This document shows, piece by piece, positions 46,701-57,400 of a DNA stretch of 64,000 bases (position 1 is its first letter; every line of letters begins with the position of its first letter). Source of the stretch: Oxytricha trifallax (Eukaryota > Ciliophora > Spirotrichea > Sporadotrichida > Oxytrichidae); NCBI GenBank assembly GCA_000711775.1, contig ARYC01000068.1, forward strand, positions 22,743 to 86,742, read 5' to 3'. The position numbers and the translations under genes were made by a program. Below the pieces are notes generated by a model. The model ran no database searches, was not told where the DNA came from, and saw only the letters and a list, made by a program, of their open reading frames with translations.

Positions 46701-47137
46701 AAATATTTTTTAAGTTAATTAATATAATCAATTTACATATTAATCTTCAATTTTTATAAATATAGTTGAGAGTGTCTTAATTCTGAGCAGATGCAATGAT
46801 ATCCAATTATAGTAAAAGAATAATATTATATAATATCAGTGAATAAATTACATTAAAATTTAGAATATATTCTACCATAAATTCTTAATAGAAGGTAATT
46901 AAATTTTATTTTATAACCGATTAGTAAATAAATTATAAAAAGATATCTCATTTAAATATGAAAAAATTATAACTTTATTTTATTAAATAAAATTAGTATT
47001 TATTCTTCATAAACATTATTCCTTATATTTAACTCTAAAAAGTAAAAAGTAAAAATTATAAATATTACTTTTGAATGTTGGCTATTAAACAAAATATATT
47101 GACAAATTAATATTTGCTTGATTCCTTAATTTAATTA
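46701..47137. other. AT-rich spacer 3' of gene E
   Basis: Its last part matches the sequence just below gene D (GAATGTTAGCTATTAAT / GAATGTTGGCTATTAAA). No gene recognised. Confidence 0.4.
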
Positions 47138-48905
47138 TCAAGGAAGTTTAACAGAATAAAATTCTATTTCTAAAACTCTAAAATATTGCTGCTTACCTCC
47201 CAAGTAATTTCTTGAATCATTTTTGTCGTAAGTATATCCAAGTGAAAGTTTATAACTGTGGCCAAGATTTGAGAAACTGCTTTAATTTACATTGCACCAT
47301 TAATTAATGCATAAATCATTGTTAGGACCAAATTTTACCAGAAAATTTTGTAATGACCAACTGCTTAATTCTAATTTTTTTCTATTTGATGAATTGATCT
47401 TTTGTTTAGTTGGAATAGAAAGGCCTAATTATCTTCTTTATACTTATTATCTTAGGACCAAGAGATGCTTTAAAATAGGATATTTTTAATAATTAATTAA
47501 TAGAACAAATTAATAACAAATAGCCTCAGACTTTTTAAAGCAAACTTATAGCAAATCAAATTTAATTTTCGTTTTATATACTTGTATAGCCACCAAATGT
47601 TTCTCCATACTCACTTAAGGCAAAAGATATAGTTGGTCCTTTATTATCACAAAATTAGTGAAACTTTGCAGGATCAAACTAATCCTTAGATCCTTAATAC
47701 AATAAATTTAGTTCAGCTTTATTCCAATCTTTCATTGAAAAATGAAAAAAATAAGTTATTTCATGTATGTACTAATTGTAGATGTGCTTGATTTTGATAA
47801 TTCACAGTTAACTAATTAAAGGAATCGCTTATATTGTGAAATTATATCGACCATTATAAAAGTTATTTTAATCAAAATTAAGTGATTATAATAGTGTTTA
47901 GTAAAGTTCTAAGTTTAGTTTAAATATTATTCATAGATGTTAAAAGGCTTTCTGTTAGCAACTTGAAAAACATTTTATTGCTTAAGTTCCTCTTAAGGTT
48001 CTTCTTAGTTTTTTAACTTATAATGAGTGATTTAAAGCTTATCCATATCTTCCTTTTTCACGAAATCCTTTAACAAGAGCCTAGTATAGTTCAATTTTTA
48101 TAATAAAAATATTACAATATTTTTAAGTTCAGCATAGTCACAAAGTCTATAGATAAAAATAATTTTATACATATTGAAGCCACTACTTCCATGAATCTCA
48201 GTTTGATTGATATAAGAAGTATATTTTTTCTTTAAATTAGTGATCATTAACAACAATAAATAAAATAATTATAATCACTTCAAGTTATATGTCAAAGAGT
48301 GGACTGACATAATCATGATACTCTTTGAAGTTTGAAGGCTTTACCCTATGTATATAGCCACGATTATGAGTTAAGTTAAACATATTCATAGGAAAAAAGA
48401 TTCTATAAAAATTCTTAATTTTATAATTATAAAGTGATGAAGCTGAGAGCACAAGAAGCATACTATTTTATCACATTAGACGCAGTAATATTCTTTATGC
48501 ATGTCGCAAACTAATATAATTTATATTTTTAAAATACGAACTAATAAATAGAAATAAAATTATTAATAATTAAAACTAACCTTAGTACATCCAAAGATTT
48601 AAGTTTATTCATGATTTTCCTGTTTTAAATTGGCTTCTCTGATTTAATAATTACATGATCATTATCAATGCAACATGCATAAGTTCCATCCTATTTTTAA
48701 ACTAATTTATTTTTATAGCAGCCAAGGCAAATCTCATCACCACATTAATATTTATAGAGTAAATAATTACTATAGATTGTTTTGCAACTATAAAAAGCCA
48801 ATTGATAATTATAATTATAAAATTACATTCAATAGTAATTGGTATATGAGAAGTTAAGTTGTATGAATTTGAACAATTCAGGCAAAAAAATTAAGAACTT
48901 TCTAT
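47138..48905 (-). CDS. Gene E: RING-like/B-box/coiled-coil/TLDc protein, start codon ATA
   Basis: The closest paralogue of gene D. The stop is the TGA at 47138-47140. The last TLDc block is open (LGHSYKLSLGYTYDKNDSRN, then GGKQQYFRVLEIEFYSVKLP). The first TLDc block is about 47585-47735, coiled coil about 47930-48095, B-box about 48430-48515. The B-box lacks four residues that D has (CDMHKEYYCVQCD against CDMHKEYYAEYYC). The block 1/2 pointer is ACATT and the TLDc junction pointer CTT. The codon aligned with the ATG of all other copies is ATA (48903-48905), giving IESSQFFCLNCSNSYN. Either translation starts elsewhere or the copy is disabled. Confidence 0.75.
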
Positions 48906-49779
48906 TCTAAAAGTGTTAACAGATTTATAAGAAAAAGAATATCTGTTGCAAAATATTTTAATTATTATTTTTGATAATAATGCACTTTGATTTCATTATT
49001 TGTATATAAATCAACTAAATAAAATTATATTTTGAATTTCATTTTATATTTTTAAAAATGCAATAATCAAAATCAATGAGGATTAAATTAAGAGTGTTAC
49101 TTTGACCTAATTTTTTTGTTTCTAATTCACAATTTAAGTCCTATTTAAAAAATATAAATTAATATAATAAGGACCTACAACTTTCTCATTTTAAATAATA
49201 AAAAATTAAAATATATTAAGTGATTTCTTAAAATATTAGTAATGTTTATTTATCTAAATTTTAAGATACTATAAAATAAAAACAAACATATTTATTCAGA
49301 AACTAATTTCAATTTCATTCTATAGTTAGACAAATCTTTTTGAGTTCTGCAATCCAGGAAAATTTTATTTAGATTTGAATTAAAGCAACAAAGATTTTCT
49401 CTTCAATATATTTCTTGTGTCTACCTTTTTTCCTATAAATAAATTATGAATTATTAAAAACTTTGTTGAAAACGAATATTTTTACTTAAATTATTAATAT
49501 AAAGTGGAAATTATTATGATCATACAATAGATTATAAACTAACTTTATAAATGAGATTTTATTAAACTATCAATGTTCAATACAGAATAAATTAATATTA
49601 TATATATAAATATAAAATCTTTATTTTAAAAAAAATACCTAAATATTTTTTAAAAAATATATATATATATGGAATTTATTTGTAAATTATAGATATTTAA
49701 ATGCTTATGAAAGATTTGAAATCAAATGATTTATATATGAGAACTATTTTTTAACAATTTCAGATATTATTTTTAGAGG
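48906..49779. other. Spacer between gene E and Q6
   Basis: AT-rich and collinear with 38357-39189. No coding block. Confidence 0.4.
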
Positions 49780-52700
49780 ATGACATGACCTCTTAATTAT
49801 AATTTTATACTCATAATTTTTAGTCAGGTTAAATTTAAGCTGGATGATACAATAATAATTAAAAAAAATGATTTTGGAAATTTTGTTAGTTTACTTATCT
49901 ATAAGCTTCTTAATTAATGATTTGAGGGTCAATAAGAATGTTTGAAGAAATCATTAAAATTGGTTGGCCATACAACTACTGTAAGGGTTGATGCTATGTA
50001 TTTTAATCAGTCAAAATAGTTTACAAATTACGAATATTTAAATTCTAAATATATGACTAATTATAAAATGAAGCATTATTCAAACATTATTATAATTATT
50101 TTTTAAAAATTCTTTTGTTTTTTATATTATTATAATTAAAATGGGCTCAAGTGATAAAATTTATATTTTTACTACTTGAGCCCATTTCTTATATATTAAT
50201 TAAATATATAATTAAATCTAATAAATAAAAAAAATATTATTTAATAAATATGTAATTACTTCTATACCAAAATTAAATTAGGTTTATTCATATTATTATA
50301 TTTTAGGTAAAAAATTTGTTTTAAATATTAAAAATGTTTAATTTTTAAGTTTTGATACTTTTATTAGAAATTTATTTCATAATTACTCATGTTAATTTTC
50401 AGGAATAAATCAAACTTAGTTTTTATTAAAAGCAAACTTAATTTCTATTTCTTATTATTAAAAAATACTCTTCAAGATATTAATTTAAAATATTAATATA
50501 TAAAATTTACTCAAGTAGTAAAACGAACTATGTAATAAATTTTAAATTCTTAATTAATAAAATTATTTTTATAAAATAAATTGATTTCAAGTAAAAAGTA
50601 TTCGAGATTTTTAAAATAGATATAATATATATTTCTTTGTATTTAAAGATTTTTATATTCCAGATTTTTATACTATTTTGACTGAATCTTGATTGATATT
50701 ATTTTAGGCTTATGAATTAGTAGCATAGTTTTAAGATAAATTGTTAAAGTTAGTTTAAAATCCATTTTACGGAGCAATTATGTTCTATTAATTTGATTTA
50801 TTTTACTGGTCATTAACAAGGTTTTAGGGAATAAGAACTTCATTTGGGTTTGCAAAATTGCTGTTGAAATTCTAAATTTGTGTTAAGCCTTAGACTTATT
50901 ATTGCTAAAATACAAAAGAATAGGAAATTATACAAATCAAAAATACAAAAAACTGCCGTATACTTTAAAGTTTAAATATATTTAAAATTAATTGCTTAAA
51001 ATGTCTAAAAAACGAGAGCATTTATATGAATATTATTTACAATTCGCTAACTGTTCCCTATTAATTTTTAAGTGCATTTTTATTTATATAGTTTTTCTCA
51101 AATCTTTCTATTTGAGCGGAGCTAGTATGTAAAATTTTTTTCGAATGTTTTATGTGATGTATTATTTACCACCGCTTTATATGCATTCAATGTTCTTCTT
51201 CGTAGAAATCCCTTTAATTTTCATGTATTCCCTTTAGTACTTAAATTCAGTAGTTATTTTATCTTTATTTTTCAAAGATTAGGTTTAATTTGTATCTAAA
51301 AACAAAAAAGTAAGTAAATTCAATGAAAATAGAGTATGAAAATCGATTATAAAACCTTAATTTGCTTTAAAATGCTATAGTTTTTTTTAGATGGACCAGA
51401 TTCATTTTTATTTCTAATAATGTTATTAATGTCTGTTTTTATTTATGATAATGATATTTTTTATGACATAAAATTCATTTACAATATTACTGGAAATGGG
51501 ATACTGGAATTCCAATTGTTGGTTAATTTTACAAATTCATATCATTGTTTTGAAACTACAACTATAAGTTAGGAGGCATGTCTAAAAAATTTAGTATCTT
51601 AATTAAATATAAAACATGCTAGAAATATTTAGTGCAGGATACTATACTCCATTTAGATTATACGGTTATAGCATAATTTAGTTATTCTGCAATATTTACT
51701 GCGACATCAACTAGATTTCATTTAATTAATACGCTTAGTTTACTATGATAGCTTTAAAAGTATTTAATTATCTAATAAATATAATAAAATTAAGCTAGGT
51801 TCATAATTTCCATATTAGGTTGACTAACTTATCCATTATCTTTCGCCTAATTTAATAATGAATTTGGTTTTTTGTGTCTAGGCACTCTTGATTTGCAAAT
51901 GTTGTCTGAATATTTCTTGCATACTAACTTGGCCTTACCTTCTCTGTATTTATATTTGCAAAGCAGCTTGACAATTAAAAAAAATAGAGTAATTTGATGT
52001 TTTTAAAAATATGATAAATAATTTAAACGCATAGAGGCATCTTGCCCTAGATAAAAACATCTAAAACTAATTTTAAAAAAATCTTCTTTAATATTAGAAT
52101 GGACAAGAATAAATTAATTTCTCCGATGAATTCACATTTTTAGAATTATTCATTTTAAATTTCATAATTTAAATTAAATAAAAAATGCTTTTCCGCATTA
52201 TTAAAACCAAATAATCTTTTACCCTCACAAGTTGAAAAATTAATTCTGTTAAGCTTAATGATTATTTTAAAACTAAACATTAATTATTATAAATAATTAA
52301 AATTTAGAGTTGATTATATAAGTATACTAAGCAAAACATACTTTTGAAACATTTTATTATATTAAGTCATAATACATATGAATATTAAAATGTAGGCATT
52401 TTATAAGGGCTGAGTAAGGGAATTTTACAATAAGGATAGAATAATCCACTTTAATATAAATAATTTTATTTATAATATAATGATATATATTATATTTTCT
52501 TCTTTAATTATTAACTTTTTCTAATGCTTATTCCCATGATAACACTCAACAAAAATATTTAAAATAAAAAATAATTATTAATAAAATATTAAAAGACATT
52601 AAAAACTATAAATAATTCGAAAAATTAACTTCATTTAATGTAATATTTATACTTTTTTTTTCTATATTATTATATCAATTATAATTAAAAATATTAACTA

Positions 52701-53060
52701 TTTTAAATATTTTTAATTTGATATCTATCAATAATATATTAACAAAAATTATATATAAAGTATTATTAATTTTCATTTAGATAATTTTTAGTAATTTTAT
52801 TATGTTGTTTTTTATAAACTAATCATATACTTTAAAAATAATAGTAAAATTATTAAATTATTTAAATGAGAACACAACCAAATCCAGCGAAAAAATATAT
52901 TGGGAGTAAAGCTATCACAGGAAAATCTACATCATTATTATTATCGTCTTTCAGTTTTCTTAACTTCATTGAAGCATTTTAGTTCGAGTAAATGGCATCG
53001 TTTTCTATGTTTTATTCCTAAGAACTTCTTAGATTGTCTTGTTCGATTGAATCATATTTA
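49780..53060 (-). CDS. Q6: membrane/Cys-motif/Q-N-rich protein with two insertions
   Basis: Paralogue of Q5. Block 1 (about 52880-53060) reads EQDNLRSSQEQNIENDAIYS, MKLRKLKDDNNNDVDF and VIALLPIYFFAG. The Cys/basic motif (51800-51965) reads LLCKYKYREGKAKLVCKK, DNICKSRVPRHKKP and LLNQAKDNGQVSQPN. The Q/N-rich frame is cut twice relative to Q5: at about 50905-51490 by a dispersed repeat, and at 50008-50684 by a 677-bp inverted-repeat element. Removing the latter with one AAT copy joins NNINQ to DQNTQHQ exactly as in Q5 (NNFNQ/EQNTQHQ). The end reads LYGQPILMISSN and QEAYRQVNQQNFQN. Function unknown. Confidence 0.65.
50008..50684. mobile_element. 677-bp inverted-repeat element inside the Q6 coding frame
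   Basis: It begins CAGTCAAAATAG and ends CTATTTTGACTG, an exact 12-bp terminal inverted repeat, and is flanked by AAT on both sides (50005-50007, 50685-50687). The paralogue Q5 has no insert at the matching site (TATTTTATTCTTGATTG). A second small palindrome, GGGCTCAAGT/ACTTGAGCCC, lies at about 50140-50190. There is no transposase. The 3-bp duplication would double as an excision pointer. Confidence 0.85.
50905..51490. repeat. Dispersed repeat interrupting Q6, also near 14638
   Basis: From TATTGCTAAAATACAAAAGA to about 51150 it matches 14638-14890 (AGAATAGGAAAT, TTTCTCAAAT, TATTTGAGCG). In Q5 the flanking coding sequence (CCTTAGATTT ... GGAACTCC) is continuous. It is therefore an insert, or an IES carrying a repeat, in the Q/N-rich frame. 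The ends were not resolved to the base. Confidence 0.5.
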
Positions 53061-54471
53061 TAATGTAAAGATATATATTTATGATATAAAAAAAAATGTG
53101 AGATTTATTTAAATTTCTATAATAAACTATTTATGATATCAATTGATAACTTGATGAATTCTTTATTCAATGAAGATTCATTTCTCATTATTTGATGATT
53201 ATTAGGGTCCAAGGATGTGTCTTGTGCATTGATTGAATCCATATCAAAGGCTTACGACTATTATATTAAGAGAACTGCTGAAATGGTTGATACCATATAA
53301 AATAAGTTGAATTTCATTTATACTGTCGAAAAAATAATTATAAATCAATGTGAAGAATATACAATTTCAATTCAATTTCTGTTCTCAGCTAAATAATTTG
53401 ATTAAATTATTTATAAATTTTATTTTTATAATAGATAAGAATAAGAATGTTTTTGTTGTTTATATATTTATTGGATGTATTTTTTATAAAAATAATGTTA
53501 ATTATAGTTATAACATGTAAACATAAATTTAAATCATTATATTCAATATATTTTTGCAGTTATTATGGAAGTATCATACATAATATACTTCACTATTATT
53601 TTCGTAATTTTTTGATTTTATAAAACTAAGCCAAAAAAATCATCTTTTTATTTGTTTTTCTGGAGGTTAACTATATTTATAGTTAACCTTTAGGATAACA
53701 GTTTCTCAGGTATTCCTTATAGATATTTAGGTTCACCAATACATTTAAGATGTCAATTTTTTATCAATACATTTTGACTTTAGTATTTTTTCAAGTGGAG
53801 TTATACATTTATAAAAGAAAGAAATATGCGATATTAAAAAAAAAATTTGAGTTTTATAATTTTATAATAACACTCCTTAATAATAATTGAATAATTAAGT
53901 GGACCAGACAAATCAATAAAGTTTAATAGTGGATTAAAAAATATATTATAATTTTGCTAAAATATCAATAATTGAAGGAATTATTCGAATTTATGAATAT
54001 ATAATACTTTAATTAAGTTAATTTTTCCAAGGCTCAAAATAAAAATAACTGTTCGACAGAGAATTTAAAAATATCCGTATTATAATAATAAATTATTTTA
54101 AAGACTTTTAGCTGAAAGATACATTAAAATTAATATTAAGTGATTTATTATTGTATTGATATGCCAATAATAATAAAAACAAAGAAATCATAAACAATAA
54201 TTAGTGCAGCTAATTTATAACTCTCTATTTAATAGAACAATAATGTAAATCATCTAATTTCATTTATATCTCCCAAATTATTAATACTTTCGCAAAAATA
54301 TTAAATTACTAATTTTTTTTATGTTTAATTTAAAATATTATATTTAATTTATAAATTTGCTTAATTAAAAATCATAATTATTAAATTACTAAAGGTAATT
54401 TAAAACAAATATTCATATACAATATTTATTCTTAAATTATAGTAAAAATATATAATTAGGTGCTTAAATAA
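53061..54471. other. AT-rich spacer between Q6 and gene F
   Basis: The first 500 bases match the spacer beside Q5. The rest is AT-rich with no coding block recognised. A hairpin-forming TGGAGGTTAACTATA/TATAGTTAACCTTTA lies near 53660-53695. Confidence 0.4.
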
Positions 54472-57400
54472 TCAATTGATTTTCACTGAGTAAACTTCAA
54501 TTTCTAAGACTTTATAATTGTACTCACCAGCTAAATACCTTTTTGAAACTTCTGTGTTATAAGTTTAGCCAGGTGGCAGTTTATAGCTATGCCCAAAATC
54601 TGACCTACTAGTTTTATTTTCATCACACTAATTCGATAATATCAAATCACAACCATTTCCAAAAAATAACATATAACTTGGAGAATGGTGGACTGCATAT
54701 TAGAAGTTCTTCTCAATTGGATGTATAGATCGTTAATTTAATTAAAACAGAAAAGCTTAATTGTCTTCTTTATATTTATTGTCAGAATCCCAGGAAACAC
54801 TTTTAAATTATTGAAAATTAAATATGACATAATCTAAAAGAAAATTTAAAAGGGAGTAATATCATTTTACACTTGTTCATTATGAAAAAAAAATATCTCT
54901 GATTTAAAATATAATGATGATGTATAATTCGAATTAAACTTAATATGAAAACTAAAAATGATAATCTCTAGAAAAAATATAAAATTATTATAATTGTTAT
55001 TTGTATTTAATAATAAAGTGATTGAGTCTTTAAATATTGTAGGAATACATTTGATTTGGGAAAATAATATAAAAATTAATTATTTATTATATATATAATT
55101 CGTGGCAGTTAACTTTGTTTTAGTCTAGAAAATATAGTGCTTGTTTGAGAGAGAATTAAAATCAGCTGGACTCAACTATTGGCGGAACCCCTCTATCGTA
55201 TCCCCAGAGCGAGATAACTCAATTTTAATTATTTGTGATTTGTTTTGTAAATTTTAATGGCAAAATTAAAATCGAGTTATTTCGCTCTGGGAATGCGAAA
55301 GAGGGGTTCCGCCAATAGTTGACTCCAGCTGATTTTAAATTCTCTCTCAAACAAGCACTATATTTTCTAGACTAAAACAAAGTTAACTGCAACGAATTAT
55401 ATATATAATAAATAATTAATTTTTATATTATTTTCCCAAATCAAATGTATTCCTACAATATTAGTTAGTTATAATCATTCTTTGAAATATTTCTATTGCT
55501 TAAAATGTAATTTTTTACGACTTTTAATCTGTACTTCTTTAGCTGAGAGTATATATTAGGCTATTATGACTATATGCATCTCCTGAGGAGGTTTGGGTAT
55601 TTTATCCTTTGTGATATCTTCCAACGTCGTGAATATACTCTTTGTCCTCCCATTTAATCCGGCTAGGATTTTCGTCATGGTGGTTACTGTAAGAATCTCA
55701 TACATGGATTGACAAGCTGCCAAACCTTGAAACTTGATCACTTTTTTTATTCGCTTTTATAAAAGATGTTATTAAGTATTTTGTTTTTCATGTTCAAATG
55801 TTCAGGTAAAGTTTAAATTTATTTAGATCAAATAGACATCTTTAACAAGGGTAATAACAATAATAAAAATTATTATTTATATTTTTTTTTGAAAAAAAAT
55901 TTAAACAAATAAACTTGTATAGCCACCAAATGTTTATCCAAACTCACTTAAGACAAAAGCAATAGTTGGTCCTTAATTATTACACAATTCGTGAAATTTT
56001 GCAGCTTAAAAGCCATCCCTAGATCCTTAATATAATAACTTAAGCTCTGCTTTATTCCAATCTTTCAATTATTTAATAATAATCAAAACCCCAAAACCCC
56101 TTAATGAGGTTTATAAGTGCTTTGATTTGTAGGGAATTTGTTAGGTTGGGGTTATTAATAGGTTTTAATGAGAAATTTATAGTAAATTTATTTAATTAAA
56201 TCACTCAAAATGCAATTTAGGATCATGCGGGAGTGGTCTGAAGTTTACCTTACTTAACCACAACTCTATCTGCTCTAATATTATGTCTGATCTAGAGTTT
56301 GGTTTTAATATTATTGATTCTGCCATTTATTTTATGATTGAGAGACTCTGGTTTGTCTATAAATTACTTGATTCTTTGCTTAGCATCTTTCTCACACCTG
56401 GTAGAGTAGTAATCGTTGCGAGGCATATCGCACTCTATTATTATTGCTGCTAAAGCCCACACATCCCATTAATAATCCCCATCTCTCCAGTCTTCTCTTT
56501 CAGGATAATAACCCGGAGTTCCCATAACACTTCCTAGCCTTGATACTTCCACCCTTAATGCTCTCTTGAAGTCAATAATTGCCACTCTTACAAGTGAGAA
56601 GTTTATCATAACATTCTCAGGCTTCAAATCTCTATGAACAAAGCCTAACTTATGTAACTCTTTTATACCTTGTAAGGTTTAGGTTGCTATAAAAGCAAGC
56701 TACTTATGATTCCTTTGATCAGTAATAAAATCTCTGAGGGTCATTTCATAGAGTGGGAGTCTGAGAGCCACATGATCCTTGGCAAGAAGAACAGCATCTA
56801 GATTGATTAAGTAACTACACTCTTTAAACTTAGCTTAAGTGAGTACTTGATACTCATTTGTAAACTCCATCTGATATTTATCATCACTTAAGAGATAGTT
56901 GAAGGGATACACCTTGTATGCGTATTGATGATCATAAATAACTTTCTTATCAAAGAGTCTTCTATTATAAGGTAGCTTTAAAGAGAAGTGTCTAGGTCAA
57001 TTTAAGCAAGAACCGGTATTTTCTTGTATTGAATCTTGATCATAATTTTTGTTATTTCAGAGGTCAGTTGGTTGCGTGCCTTCTTAACGTACTCTAACTC
57101 TCTAGCTTATTCAGGTACTACGACCTTAGAATATTCCCTCGCTTTTCTTTTGTTTAGAAGCTTCAGCTCAACCTCATGATTCTCAACTTCTATATCTTTC
57201 TTGTGAGCTTTTAATAGATGCTTCTTTAAGTCTCTTGTATGAGAGTATTGCTTATGGCACTCAAAGCAGTCATACTTTTCATCTATTTTATCATGCTTTA
57301 AGTATACAGTGGGCTTTGATTCTCTATGCTCTTTCTTATGTCTGTACCAGCTTGATTTATGAGCAAAATCTCTCTCACATAACTCACAAAAATAGACTTC

